Source of the DNA: Voacanga thouarsii
Lineage: Eukaryota > Streptophyta > Magnoliopsida > Gentianales > Apocynaceae
Direction of reading: 5' to 3'
DNA: 64,000 bases
NCBI GenBank assembly: GCA_026120185.1
Contig: JANUWF010001937.1
Span: 558,001 to 622,000 of the forward strand
Both the position numbers and the translations under genes were made by a program. The notes under the pieces were generated by a model that saw only the letters and a program-made list of their open reading frames with translations, was not told where the DNA came from and searched no databases. Positions 45,284 to 57,831 of the stretch are shown one piece after another (position 1 is the stretch's first letter; the number at the start of each line of letters is the position of its first letter).

Positions 45284-47008
45284 TGTTAAAATCCTTAAAT
45301 GCATCATATATACATTACGCAGCAGAAATAAAAGATTCTATGATAAGAGGATCACATGTATGTGTAATGGATAGATCAAAAGCTACAAAAATACTTTTCA
45401 GTTATGTCTCTGCAAATCAAAATTTCTTCTGACGTGATCCAGTACAAAACCAGAGCTCCTCGTCGTCACCATTGGAGTTTAACTATAAAACTCCCTCTAA
45501 CAATATCCACACAGAGGATACTCAAGAAACCTAATCACAATCTCTGTGCTAGCAGAGAAGAACGGAAGCTAGGATAAATTCAGTGAGAAGAAGAAAGAGA
45601 TGGTCGTGTGTTCTGTGGTTTTCTGGTTAAAACCCAAGAGAACCAATCTCTAAACATATCAAAATATATCCAGCATTTAAGTCCAGTGATATCCCAAAAA
45701 AATCGTAGAAAACACATTTCTATAAATTCTAATCCAATTAGAATTTACTAATTGTAATTGGAAGCCATAACTTTTTAACAATCACAATTTGGCCCAAAAT
45801 TATAACTAATTATAATTTAACTACAATCACTTTTCTTTCTCACAATTAACCCTATAATATTATCAAATAACATCTTGAGTACTTAATCCTCTATTAGGTT
45901 TCTTACAATTGTGTATGACCTATTAGGTTTCTTGGTCTATTGGTAGAGAATATGAATTAATTCAAACGTCTTTAAGATTAATAATCTTTAATAATTTAGA
46001 ATTAACATATTAATTCTTATCAGGAATGGTTTATTAATTCATCAATTAATAAACTCATATTGAGCAGATCATGAGCGGTATCTACCATTTCATCATGACC
46101 ACCCAAGAATCCAAGAAGTTAAGTGGCTTGACATGAACCCTTAAACAACAAACTATAGTGTAATAAACCCCGTTCACTATACAATATCTCATTCGGTTTG
46201 AAGTAAGAAATTAATGCCAACTCCCTCCAGAATATGTCTTAATTCTGGCCCGAACATATTAGTACTTATACCAGGAATCCACTACTCTACATGTGTATCA
46301 ATTAGAACTATTTCTAATACACTATAATCTTGGCCAAGGATTTCACGAGTAGTAATTCCAACAAATGGTAATGAGATATTTGCCTTTACTATTAAAAGTG
46401 GTGAATTCTTTATTGATAATCTCAATTGCTTTCGTTTACCTCACATTGTACCCAATATCCATCTCATAGGCGGCCATCGATTTGGCTCTAGAGATTGGAA
46501 TCAAAGTACAATACTCAGCAAATAAAATACCTCATAGATCTAAAGTCTAAGGATACTTGCACGTTTACTATAATGAGATTCTATCACTAGCACTACATAG
46601 TTATCCATGTAATTATCTCATAGTCAGGTCATCTAATGTACTTGTTCTATTAACAAGCATCCACGTGTTAACTTTGAGTATCTCAATACTCATAGATATA
46701 AGAACCACCGCTTGATCAGATCAGGAAGTCTAACACGTGCTAATCTTAATGCATTAGTGATGTCCTATCTCATTAACACTACGACTAGGGAATATTTAAG
46801 TATTAATACTATACAATGTAGTAAGAATCTTATATCATAATCTCTATTACGATTTTCTTAATACAGTGTTGTATTAGGGACTTTATCTAACAGTTATTTT
46901 ACATGAAAGTAAAGAAAATAAACTAAAAAATAAATAATGCCTTATATTATAAAACAAATATGTCATATACAAATTACAAGTGATTACCTCTAGGGCAAAA
47001 CACTAACA
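45284..47008 (-). repeat. 3' LTR of copia E2 (1725 bp)
   Basis: On minus it begins TGTTAGTGTTTTGCCCTAGA at 47008, directly after the polypurine tract, and ends GGATTTTAACA at 45284. No second copy is in the window. Confidence 0.82.
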
Positions 47009-47024
47009 AACTCCCACTTGCACT
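47009..47024 (-). promoter_or_regulatory. Polypurine tract of copia E2
   Basis: On minus it reads GTGCAAGTGGGAGTT, directly before the LTR start TGTTAG. Confidence 0.85.
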
Positions 47025-48460
47025 AGAGCCAATCATTCATGTATCTAATACCGAATAACTCAGCATGCCTATCATGTTTCTTCTGGGATAGTGCTTCTAT
47101 AAGCGGGTCAGCTATGTTCTCATCTGTGGAAACTCTCTCTACTTTTACATCATTCTTATATATGATCTCCTAGATGAAATATAGCGTCGTAGTACGTGTT
47201 TGGATAATTGGTAAGACAATAGATCCTTTGCTCGTGCAATGGCTCCATTGTTGGTCTAATATCTGTTGTCACAATATAATGATATTGGACCACATCCAGT
47301 TCCGCCACGAACTTCTTGATCCAAACAGCTTCCTTAGCTGCTTCTATGTACTCAGCTTCTGTCATAGAGTCTGCAATAGTTTCTTCTTTAGAACTCTTCC
47401 AACTTATTGCCCCTCCGCACAACGTAAACACATAGCCAGATTATGATTTGAAGTCATCTTTGTCAGATTGAAAGTTGGCATCAGTATACCCATTTACTTT
47501 CAATTCACCTTCTCTATAAACCATGAACACATCATTAGTCATTCATAAGTACTTAAGGATGTTCTTTACAGTTGCCCAATGACCCTCTCCAGGGTCAGAT
47601 TGGTATCTGCTCGTCAAACTGAGAGCACAAGATATATCGGACCTTGTACATATCATAGCATATATGGTAGATCGAACAACCGAAGTATATGGAATCTTAC
47701 TTATGTGATCCCTTTCAACTTGTGCCTTGGGAGACATCGACTTTGAAAGGCTTATCCCATGGGACATGGGTAAGAATCCCTTTTTTGGATTGATCTATGC
47801 TAAATATCTTTTGCACTTTATTTTTGTATGTAAACTGTGAAAGACCTAGCAACCTTTTTAACCTATCTCTATAGATCCTTATTCCAAGAATGTAGGTCAC
47901 TTCTTCAAGGTCTTTCATGGAGAATTTCTCGGACAACCAAATATTAACTGATTGTAGGACAAGTACATCGTTTCCTATAAGCAATATGTTATCTACGTAG
48001 AGTAATAAGAAAATGATTGCGCTTCCACTAACCTTCTTGTACACAAAAGGCTCCTCCATGTTTTGAATGAAACCAAACTCTTTAATTGTTTCATCAAAAT
48101 AAATATTCCAACTCCTAGAAGCTTGCTTAAATCCATAAATAGACCTTTGCAGTTTGCACACTTTGATGCTATCATTAGATGTGAAACCCTCAGGTTGTAT
48201 CATATACACTTCCTCAGTCAGATTTCTATTTAGGAAAGTTGTTTTCACATCCATTTGCTAGATCTCATAATCATGAAGAGCAGTAATGGTTAGGAGTATC
48301 CTGACGAATTTTAGCATGGCTACTGGTGAGAAAGTTTCGTCATAGTCAATATCATATTGTTGACGATAACCCTTAGCCACCAGTAATGCTTTATAGGTAA
48401 CTACGTTACCATCCAGGTCTGTTTTCTTCTTAAAACTCATTTGCACCCAATAGGTTTGAT
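47025..48460 (-). pseudogene. pol: Copia E2 reverse transcriptase and RNase H
   Basis: On the minus strand from 48446: KTDLDGNVVTYKALLVAKGY, DYDETFSPVAMLKFV, a stop, then MDVKTTFLNRNLTEEVYMIQ (48254-), LQRSIYGFKQASRSWN and the polymerase box LLLYVDNILLIGND, where the second catalytic Asp of YVDD is Asn. Next come KIPYTSVVRSTIYAMI, RSDISCALSLTSRYQSD and RNase H (SMTEAEYIEAAKEAVWIKKF, 47431-). RNase H then loses its usual ending; the 3' end near 47050-47150 is rearranged and keeps only ADPL-like pieces. Confidence 0.88.
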
Positions 48461-50050
48461 TCCTTTGGGTGGATCAAACAAAGTCCATACTTGGTTGTCG
48501 TACATGAAATCCATCTCTGACTTCATGGCCTCAAGCCATTTGTCAGATTCAGAACTGTTCAGAACTTCCTTGTAGATAGTAGGCTCATCTTTATTTATAA
48601 GTGATACGTTATTGTAGTCATTTATGAGATATTCATATCTCTCAGATGCCACACGTATCTTACTAGACCTACGAGGATCTTGTGTGGTAGAAGATTCATC
48701 TATCCTCACAATCGATGTGGGATTAGACAATTGATCCTTTTTTGTTTGTTTTTCTTGAACTTCACTAAGTTCAATTATACTCTCACTGTCCCCTTTGAGC
48801 AAGTGCTCATTCTCTAAAAGGACAGTATGCTCTGAAACAAACATTTTGTTTTTGGAAGAGAGATAGACGTAATACCTGAAAGATTCTTTCAAATAACCCA
48901 CAAATGAACACTTGTTAGACTTACTTTCAAGTTTGTCTGACTGTGGCCTTTTGATAAAGGTAGGATAACTCCATACTCTCAAGTGAGATAACTTTGGTTT
49001 TTTGCCAAAGAACATCTCAAATGGGGTAGTATCAACCGTTTTTGACAGAACTCTATTTAGAATATAAACAGAAGTCTCGAGTGCATACCCCCAAAACGAT
49101 TTTAGCAAGTTTGCAGAAGCCATCATGGTCTGTACCATGTCTAGAAGGGTTCTATTCCTTCTCTCAGATACATCATTATGTTGAGGTGTATGTGGTGAAG
49201 TCCATTGAGATAATATCCCATTATCTCTAAGATAACCCTAAAACTCTTGGCTAAAGTATTCACCTCCTCGTTCCTATTTGAAAGTCTTATTATTTTTGCC
49301 AAGTTGTTTCTCTACTTCATTCTTGAAGTCTTTGAACTTTTCAAAAGCTTTAGATTCGTATTTCATTAAATACAAATACCAATATCGTGAATAATTATCG
49401 ATAAATGTTATGAAATAGTTATAACCTCCTCTTGCTTGTACAGACATTAGGCCACATACATCAGAATTTATGAGTTCTAATAACTCTTTGGCCCTTTCTC
49501 TTTTTCTAAAAAAAAGATTTTTAGCCATTTTACCTAGTAAATAAGACTTGCAAGTGCTATATGATTCATAATCAAATGACCCTAAGTTACCAAACCTGTG
49601 CAGCTTAGAAACACAATTCTCGTTTACATCGCCTAAACGACAAGGCCATAAGTAAGAGGTGTTTGGTTTATCAATTTTTAGTTTCTTATTATTTATATTA
49701 AGAACTAGATTATCCATGTCTAGAACATATAAATCATTAACCGAAGTTGCAGAACCGTAGTGGATATCATTCAATGAAAAAGAACAACATTTATTCTTAA
49801 AAATTAAATGAAATCCATACAAGTCTAAACATGCAACTGAGATAATGTTTTTTAATAAAATTGGTACATAATAATAGTTTTGAAGTTATAAAACTAATCC
49901 AAAAGGCAGGTCTAGCTCGTATGTTCCCATAGCAAGTGTAGCAACCTTTACTCCATTTGCAATACGTAGGTCCACGTCGCCTTTCTCTAGCCTTCTACAA
50001 CCCTTTAGTCCCTACAAGTTATTGTACAAATGATAATCACATCCGGTATC
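48437..50050 (-). pseudogene. pol: Copia E2 protease-side region and integrase
   Basis: On the minus strand from 50050: GCRRLEKGDVDLRIANGVKV and ELDLPFGLVL (region between protease and GAG-pre-integrase), MYGFHLIFKNKCC (49822-), SYLWPCRLGDVNENCVSKLH, STCKSYLLGKMAKNLF, LINSDVCG (first catalytic Asp kept), a break near 49270 where SDRGGEY should be (reads NKTFK, then a short rearranged stretch), then MVQTMMASANLLKSFWGYAL (49138-) and RVWSYPTFIKRPQSDKLESK. The tail includes RRSSKIRVASERYEYL, the usual linker to reverse transcriptase. Frameshifts near 49250 and stops break it. Confidence 0.87.
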
Positions 50051-51854
50051 TGTTAGGAAATATGCCCTTTTAAACTAGTTTTCTGATGTAAATATCGAAT
50101 GTTTTAATAAAAGAATTTATTTTCAAAAATCGTTTGTGAATTTACATTTTATTTGTGCAAAATTACGTTTGGAAAAGACCCATTGTATTTAAGTAAGTGA
50201 TTCATGTGAATAGAGGTCTTTCACAGTAAGGTATGGATTACGGGTTACTTAATACATAAACATTTGTTCTTAATCGATTGATGAGAATGAGAATCTCGTC
50301 ATGTTTAGGTTATTATGTTATGAATTCCAAATGGGGAATGGATTACCTTTAGCCAGTGAGTAGTCCACCCACTTCATGATATAAACGTATTTCGAATACG
50401 TAGAATAGGACCTGTAGTAGCGATTTTTGAAAGTACTATATAGTAGGAACCTAGACTACTACTGCTACAATGTGGACTAGTACTCTACGACTTGAGTATG
50501 AGTTGGTGGTCTGACGAAGCTGGAAGCATATACTTTGATGTACTATAGTTGAGGTTCTATCGTAGTACCAATATACTTGCATGTTGGGTATATATGACTG
50601 GTTAGTTAAGACAGACTTGTACAAGATAGTTTCTATATTATATTGCCCCTTGTGGTTGTCTAAATGATCTAAATATCTAGGGCCCTGGGAAACATAACTT
50701 GGATGTTTGCTTTAGGGTAGCTCCCTTGAAAAGCGAAGACAATCCAGGAAGTCGTGGATCATTGGACTAGAAGCCTAAGGATGGTAGATGTCATTCAGAG
50801 AGGTGTTAATACATTTCTTCCTCTCTAATGTACGTCGTTGTATAGAAGGGTATTTTAGTCATTACAACTGTAGGTCGGAGACTTTGCTAACGCAACATTA
50901 TCCTTGGAGTCAATATTTTCTTATGATGATATTAGGAAATATTTAAAATGCAAAATACAATTATTTATATGGCAAGGGTATTTTGGTCATTTTAGTAGCC
51001 AAGGCGGTGTGTCTTTTGGTCTCCAATATAGACCGTAAGTCCTAATTAAATACAAGCTAAGGAATTGATCTTACATTAAATGAAATTTATTTTATTTAAG
51101 TAGTCTGATTTAATTATTGTGTTAGATTAAAATAAAGGTCCATGGGGAGAAAGAATTAATTAAATTAGTTTGGTGGGTTAATTAATTATTCAGGGTTTTG
51201 GCCCAGTTTGAATAATTAAAAATTAACCTGGGACTAAACTAATATAGGCTTATTAATTGGACTAGTTTTTTTGGGCTGGAAAATTAATTATTAATTAGGC
51301 CAATTATTTGATTCTAATTAGAATAATTAATTAAGTCCAAAAGGCTAAACTAAGAGTCCAATGGGCCAGTCTAGTTTAAGCTAGGGTTTTATTTAGGTTA
51401 AATAGGAGGATTGGAAACAACGTTGATTTTTGACAGACTTTTCTCTGTAGAAAAAGAAACACACGTCTCTCTCCCCATCTCTCCAGAAAATATTCTTTAG
51501 TTCTGTTATATATTCACCAAATGGAATTAGGCAAGCCATATACTGGAAGATCGAGAGTTTGGTATTCACCTACATGCAAAGATGGAGTAGGAGGCTTGCA
51601 GGAATTGTACTAGAGGTTTCCACCATCACACTTACCTTGGTTCCACATATTCCGGTCCAGCCAATTCTTAGAACGAAGAAAAGTGGTAAAAATTTTAAAC
51701 CTCAGAACCTGTACAGAGCGCAACTGGTGCCGACTAGGGCTGCCGGAGTCGGCGCCGGCTCTGTTTGGAGTTCCCCTATTCTTCAATTTTTTCATTTTTT
51801 TTTTAATTTTCGCTTCCGCTGGGTGCCCTGTGTTTTTCCCTTTCTATGCCTTCA
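50051..51854 (+). repeat. 5' LTR of copia C (1804 bp)
   Basis: It starts TGTTAGGAAATATGCCC and ends TTCA. It aligns with LTR A over almost its full length, closer to A than B is. After the exon 1 donor it has a GC-rich stretch (51715-51775) that A lacks, with GGCGCCGGCTC. Confidence 0.92.
51574..51685 (+). CDS. LTR-encoded exon 1 of copia C
   Basis: ATG 51574 opens MQRWSRRLAGIVLEVSTITL, then ends with PILRTKKS and one extra base at AAGTG|GTAAAA. The length is 112 nt, 1 modulo 3, one codon more than in A. No stop breaks it. The acceptor is not in the window because copia C is cut at 53303. Confidence 0.58.
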
Positions 51855-51856
51855 AT

Positions 51857-51868
51857 TGGTATCAGAGC
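51857..51868 (+). promoter_or_regulatory. Primer binding site of copia C
   Basis: TGGTATCAGAGC lies two bases after the LTR end. Confidence 0.92.
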
Positions 51869-53303
51869 TTGAAGGTTTTGTGAAAATATAAGGAGCATGC
51901 ATTTAGTTGAATAAAATTGGACACATATGTGTGATTAAACCGTGATCCTTTACTTTTTTGGTATGGATAGATTCTCTATTAAACCTCTCGGATTGAGGTA
52001 TAGGAGATGTGTAATTTACTCTTTTTCTTAGCAAATCGTGTAAGCCTAATATTAATAGGTATAGGCGATTGTTGGTTTTGGTTGATTTCATTGTATTGGG
52101 ATTGAAATCGAAGAGCCAATGGTACCAGAAGTTGCATAGAAAAATAGAGGAAATTCGCAGAAGAAAATCGTAGAAAAAAAAATGCAGAAGAACTCGTTCA
52201 GACCGGAATTGGTGCTGGCTAGGCCGCCCGAATCGGCGTCGGCTAGGGTCTGGACTCACGTTTGGATTTTAGGTCATCCATGGGTCCTGGTTCTATGCGC
52301 GGGTGCAGTGGACCACAGTGCAGATGGGTGCTCGATCCAGTGTGGTGGGTACAGTGGACTAAGGAGAAATTTTTGATTTTTTCCTTGTAATTTTTCTTGC
52401 ATTTTCCTTTTTATTTTGGGGTTCATACCAGGCGAAGTTAATATTTTTGCAGTAATTAATATTTTAGGAATATTTTTGCATGAAAAATATTAGTAAGGGA
52501 TTTTAGGATTAAACATGACCACTAATTAATTAATGTGTTTAATTCTATTATCTAGGCACTTAGGTTTAAAAAATCGAAAAGCATGAAAACGTCTACTGTT
52601 TTTCTAGCATGCTATTTATTTTTATGTACCTATGTGCACGGTTTCTCAAAGACCAAAGCCTTTGGGAATATTTTTGACAAAGAAAATATTTCTCTACAAA
52701 TTAAATGGTTATTTTAACTTGAACAAAAATTAATCCTTATATATTTTCTCAAATGATTTAATCATTGACATAGAGAATATATTGGATTTAAATATTTTTG
52801 TAAGTTAAAATAGAAAGCCATTTTTTTTTTATTTTGGCACGAGAAAAATTATTTTGTCAAATAAACTTGAGACCAAAGTCTCTAGAAAGTTTTAATTGGA
52901 AATTTTTTGAAATCATTAAGTTTTTAACTTAAATAAAATTAATCCATGGAAAAATCTCTCAAATGATATAAACCTTGACATAGAGATTTTAATGGATTTA
53001 GACATTTTATTTTTAAGTTAAAGGGAAAACATAATTTAAATTTTCAAAAGGATATTTTTCAGAAAACTCTTGTTTTAAAAGACTAAGTAGGAGAGGGGTT
53101 CCAATGGCCCCACGGCTTCTATCACGATCCTCATTAGAGATCGTGGGTCCCCTCACGTCACCCTGGGAGTGAACCCGTATAGGATGGGGATACCACAAGG
53201 ATCTAGATCTAATGGAGGGATGTAATTAATAACCCGAGACACATACTATGATCAGCCAGCCCACGTTAGAGGTTATAGTGCGAGGTATGTCTATAGGAAA
53301 TGA
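51869..53303 (+). other. Leader of copia C with cassette and stem-loops
   Basis: A GC-rich cassette at 52195-52365 contains GTGCTGGCTAGG, GGCGTCGGCT and a distant ACCACA/TGTGGT pair. Two long stem-loops lie at 52711-52810 and 52921-53022, with paired base changes against copia A. The conserved block starts at about 53085. Open frames here are not conserved. Confidence 0.65.
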
Positions 53304-55049
53304 TGTCGAGTAGGCTTGGGTTAGCCCAACAACTTGGTCTCGAAAAAGGACTCTCGTTCTTACTATATTAATGGAAGGAATTAGGTTTAAAATTAATTGA
53401 TCAATTTATTCTTTTTAGTGATTTCATCAAATGACATGCATAAAATTGTCAATAAATCACATAAATTCAAAATCGTGGTAAAAAAGCGATTACGTGGTAT
53501 GGTTATGGACTTTCCCTAAATTAATTTTCTCGAGCCAAAAAAGAAATTAACATGGTCAACCCTATGTGTTCATGCATGATTTAAGTAGAAGGTTTTACGA
53601 CTCTTACCCTCTCGTCTTGTTTTGGTCGCCATCTTCAAAATTTAAAAATAATTCTATTCTTATCTAACCTATGTAATATAATTACATAATTTTTCTAAAT
53701 AGAGAAACCTCGAGTTACATTCGAGTGGATTTAGATGAGAAGAGAATTATATAAGAATTTTAGAGAAGGCAAGACGCGCAGGTCCTATTTAATAAAAAAA
53801 CCAAAACTATAAACGTGCATGAATAGATATAATTTGGTTTTAGTCCACAACTATCCACCATGCCATTTATTATGCTTAAACAAAAATTAAACATATAATC
53901 TTATTATTCCAAAATCTCTATTTTGGAAAACTAAAAAAAAAATTAGATTTAATTTCTAAAATGAAATTGTAGAAATTAAATTAAGATAAAATCTAAAATC
54001 AATATTTTAGATTTAATTTCTAAAATTGAATTATATAAATTTAATTAGGATAAAATCTAAAATCAATATTTTAGGAATTAAATAATAATATATAATCCAA
54101 AATCAATATTTTAGAAAATATATTAATTTCTAAAATATAATTTTATCCCAAATCATGGGTCTCAATTAAAAACTAATCATAATTAGATTTAATTCTCAGA
54201 ACGAGAATTAATAAAAATAACTTATTATTATTATTTTTTTACATATCTAAGATCACTATTTTAGATAATTAATTTCCAAAACTAATTTTAGAAATTATTT
54301 CTGGTTAGACCTAAATTGAAAATTCTAGAAAGCTTTGGCGCAAGAGGGAAAAAAAACTTCTGTGGGTCCACCAGAAAAACAACCAAAATGAAAAGGAAAA
54401 AAACTTTTTTTTTTTAATATATAGCAAAACCACAAAAGGACAAAATCCTATTATAGGCAGGATGTATAACATCCTCCCTAGTATGAATTTTGGCTCCAAG
54501 CTTCGGGCAGCATGGCCCGAGCGAGCCACGGCTCCAAGCTGTGACTTGGGGCCAATTGAGCCTCAAGCCGCGGCCTAGCTCCTAGCTAGCCGTGGCTTGG
54601 GTAGGAATTTTTTTTTTCTCTTCTTCTGTTCATTGTCTTCCAAAAATGATTTTTGGGCAAAAAAAACTTCAAGTGTCTGGAAACCATTTTTGCGAACTCC
54701 AATGTTGTTTCCAATTTGATTTAATTCTTTGTTAATCCATATTAACAACAATCTATGATCACAATCACCATTAAATCAACACTACAACTAGTTCAAAGAA
54801 AACATTTAATTTCATGCAAATAGAAACCATTTACAGAACACCCACGACATGCAGAAACAATTTCTACGAACCCAAAAAACATACAGAAACAATTTCTATA
54901 AGTATTGAGAAAATGTTTTTCACAAACCCAGAAGCACGATTGAAACAATTTCATACCAATACCAACAAAAAATAATTTTTCTAGAAACATGGTCGTAGCA
55001 AGAAACGAAAACAGAGACAAACATGAAACAGCTTTCATGGTGAACAAAC
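53304..55049. other. Unclassified stretch X between copia C and LTR D
   Basis: Copia C sequence ends at 53303 and foreign sequence starts TGTCGAGTAGGCTTGGG. It contains AT-rich inexact repeats at 53930-54310 (AAATCTAAAATCAATATTTT and relatives) and a GC-rich patch at 54480-54605 with AGCCGCGGCC, AGCCACGGCT and AGCCGTGGCT units, similar to the retrotransposon leader cassettes. A TATATATT box on minus lies near 54415. It may be an LTR on the minus strand, but I found no primer site, polypurine tract or second end. No gene is supported. Confidence 0.45.
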
Positions 55050-55162
55050 TGTTTGGAAATATGCCCTCTTAGACTAGGTTTCTAATATAAACATCGAATG
55101 TTTTAATAAAAGAGTTTATTCTAAAAAATTGTTTGTGAATTTACATTTTATTTATGCACAAT
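55050..55162 (+). repeat. Copia LTR fragment D (first 113 bp)
   Basis: It starts TGTTTGGAAATATGCCCTC and matches the start of LTRs A and C up to TTATGCACAAT, where the CACTA element begins. There is no polypurine tract before it, so it is the 5' end of another element (or a solo LTR), not the 3' LTR of copia C. Confidence 0.8.
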
Positions 55163-55175
55163 CACTACAAGAAAA
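55163..55175. repeat. CACTA terminal inverted repeat (left)
   Basis: CACTACAAGAAAA, the usual plant CACTA end. The partner would read TTTTCTTGTAGTG, which I do not find up to 64000. Confidence 0.85.
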
Positions 55176-55800
55176 TAGAGAATTAGCGAGGGAAAATTCC
55201 CCCGCTAATTTCCTCCTCGCAGAGGCAAAAATTTGCGACGGATTCAAAAACCCGTCGCAAATAGCGATGGATTAGCGAGGTATTTTTCAAGCAGTCAACG
55301 ACTTCAGCAATGGATTTTTGAAACGGATCTGCGAGGGATTTTTATTTTTCGTCGGTAATTCCTTTCTATTTAGAAAGGGATCAGCGACGAAATATTTTAC
55401 TAATTAATAAAAAGTTGAAAATTTCCGTCGCTAATGCCAAGCTAATTTGCGAGGGATTAGCGACGGATATTTTCTTTTTATTGTTTTGATATAAATTGTC
55501 CATCGCTAATCCCAAGCTAATTTGCGAGAGATTAGCGACGGAATATTTTCTATTTAAAGTTCCGATTTAAGTTTTCTGTCGCTAATCCCCCGCTAATTTG
55601 TGAGGGATTAGCGACGGAAAATTTCTTTTTAATGTTTTGATGTAAATGTCTGTCGCTAATCCCAAGCTAATTTGTGAGGGATTAGCGATGGAATATTTCT
55701 TTCCTATTACGTTTTAAGTGATCCGTCGCTAATCCCAAAGTAATTTGCGAGGGATTAGCGACGGATCCTCAATTTAATTTCCTTAGCCCCTCGCTAATCC
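55176..55800. repeat. CACTA subterminal repeat region
   Basis: At least five inverted units of the form CGTCGCTAATCCC, a short spacer, then GCGAGGGATTAGCGACGG are spaced about 105-125 bp apart (near 55430, 55500, 55580, 55660 and 55730), plus single GCTAATT motifs near the end. They are likely transposase-binding sites. The units are joined by AT-rich sequence such as ATTTTCTTTTTATTGTTTTG. Confidence 0.85.
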
Positions 55801-56008
55801 CTCACTAGTAATATATAATTTTAAAATATTTTTTATAAATGTTTAAAAAATGCCCTGTAATTGAAGAAAATTCATTTTACCTAATGCAAAATTTAATTAG
55901 ATTAAAAAAACCACCAAAATAGTCATTATTAATAGATATAATAATGACAAATGTGAATAATACATAAAAATGTTGTCTAAAAATCCTAAATAAATATAAT
56001 GATGAAAA

Positions 56009-57680
56009 CTACGAAGCATGAATCGGTGTGGATGCTGGAGCCGACGGAGGGGGTGGGGGTGGATCGGAAGGGCCTGGTTGATGATCTGGATGTGAATCTG
56101 GAGGACTAATGACGAAGTCCTCCTCATCCTCAACATCGTCCTCCTGAACAGCTGGCATCGGCGGTGGCGGAGGAAGATTCAAATTCTGAGACATAAGCGT
56201 CAGGTACTCAGTCAAGCTCTGGCTGTGGCTCCGATATACCTGTACCTAATGCTCAACTCTCTCCCGCCTCCTCCTCTCAGTGTGTAACTCTCTCTGTAGC
56301 TGGCTCACATCCAACGAGGTAGAAGAAGTCGATGACTCAGATGAAGCTGGCTACTGTAACCTCCGCCACACCCTCGCAAACTCGGAGCCCAATCCATATA
56401 CGCGTCCCTTCTTGGACGCTCTGTCATCCACCTCGACGAACAGCGCCTTCTCGTCGGGCACCCGAGTCGGTGCGACCGTGCTTGTAGAATCAGTAATGGA
56501 ATCCGACTGTGCGTGACGCTCAATAATAGCAGTGACACTATCCTGTTGAATTTGGGGCAAGGAAACACGCATGAAATATTTAAAATTAGCGATCAAAATA
56601 TGAATAATATTAAACTTAAAAACGTTTAAGATTGTGTATTCTTACCAGCGTGTGGCGCGATCGATCACTGACATATTGGCCCTTCCTCGGCCCATCCTGG
56701 AACGTATGGGTGCGTCTGAAGAGGTCGACATAGCTAAAGTCAGGACCTAACTGTCTCCATTATCATTGTAACAAGAAATGACTAGATGTTAGCTTTTATG
56801 AATTAAATGTGAAATAGCGGATATACTGAACAATAAAAAATTTTACACTTACCATCCGCTCCTCATGCTCAGTAAAAGAAATAGATCCTCCTGTGTGGGA
56901 TGCCTGACCAGTAGATCTGTTCCGCTTAGCAGCGGAAGAGATACGCTGCCACCTATCAGATCCCCAATGCTCTGATAGAGTAGCCCAATGGTCTGGGGAA
57001 ATCCACTTGGGGCAGCTACCCCCATGCTTCTTCCGAGCCTTGGACAATGCATCCGAAAGTCTAGCCTTACACTTCTTCTCCCAATTAGCCCGGATCTGTG
57101 CTGCTCGGGGCGCCAATAGAAGAAAGCCTGCAAAATCAAAGTAGCCGTTACAAGTAATTACAAATAAGAAAACATATTAAAAATAATAAAAAGACTACAA
57201 GTAATAATTACAAATCGAACTCACACTCCAAAGATCGAACCACATGTTCCGAACATCAATCGGAACCTGTGAGAAGGTAGCATAGGCTCCAGTGTAGTGT
57301 CGCCTAAAAATCTCAACAATCTCCCTCACACATCGAACCAAATGTGTGAACTTGTTCCAAGAAAATAGATCTTGTAATATTAGACAAGTTATAATTTTGA
57401 AAATTTAAAAAAACTTATAATAAGTAATTATGTAGCCGACTTACGAGTCACCAACTGGCTCAATCAACAGTCGCGTGTCGTCAGTAGATGGAGCACCAAC
57501 TATGGACCCTAAAGAACCTAGGATCGGGGTAGGGGCCTGCTCTGATCGGGCCTCTTCCAGAGGAAATGGCTGTGGAGTAGGTATACGTGGGGCGATGCTC
57601 GGGGACGGTGTCTCATCCGCCCTTAACGACTCATGAGTCACTGATCGATCGTCGGGTGAGGTATCGGAAGCTATATGTAT
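56009..57680 (-). pseudogene. CACTA TNPA-type gene (transposase_24 family), multi-exon
   Basis: This is the second gene of plant CACTA elements, likely a DNA-binding partner of the transposase. Exons on minus: about 57680-57443 (Pro-rich, donor GTAAGT), 57365-57230 (KFTHLVRCVREIVEIFRRHY, then FSQVPIDVRNMWFDLW), 57135-56853 (RANWEKKCKARLSDALSKAR, GGSCPKWISPDHWATLSEHW, RISSAAKRNR), 56750-56646 (FSYVDLFRRTHTFQDGPRKG) and 56570-56009 (ERHAQSDSITDS, VYGLGSEFARVWRR, then a coiled stretch and a Pro-rich, acidic end). Exon boundaries carry GT and AG. Two in-frame TAG codons in the last exon, near 56352 and 56246, are the only breaks I see. Confidence 0.75.
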
Positions 57681-57831
57681 CTGGAATTATTTAAATACAT
57701 AAAAATTATCATATCTTGGAAGAAGAAAAAGATAATAAATTTAAAAGTATAAAGCAAAGTAAAATGTTTGTAATGTAACGATAGCAGAACTACTAATTTG
57801 TATCTATACTTTAGTTAAACTTGAACCTAGT

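Larger units (their letters stand above)
45284..50050 (-). mobile_element. Copia E2, 3' part (minus strand)
   Basis: On the minus strand it has the protease region, GAG-pre-integrase, integrase, reverse transcriptase, RNase H, polypurine tract and 3' LTR (45284-47008). It is inserted into the start of copia B gag; the left target copy would be CTTTC (45279-45283). At 50050 it is cut by copia C within the protease-side region, so gag and the 5' LTR should be to the right of the window. Its wording resembles element 1 of nest I more than copia A. Confidence 0.85.
50051..53303 (+). mobile_element. Copia C (same family as A and B), 5' part
   Basis: It has the 5' LTR 50051-51854, primer site, and leader up to 53303, where the family sequence breaks off after GGAAATGA. 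It is inserted in copia E2; the left target copy would be GTATC (50046-50050). Its gag, pol and 3' LTR should lie beyond the right edge of the window. Confidence 0.85.

Noticed and set aside
54793..55047. 84-codon minus frame with a hydrophobic start in stretch X
   Set aside because: It is made of short repeated words such as AAACAATTTCTA; no domain or conserved relative is visible.
55050..55162. LTR fragment D as the 3' LTR of copia C
   Set aside because: There is no polypurine tract before it, and the sequence to its left (X) is not copia pol. D is better read as the start of another element.
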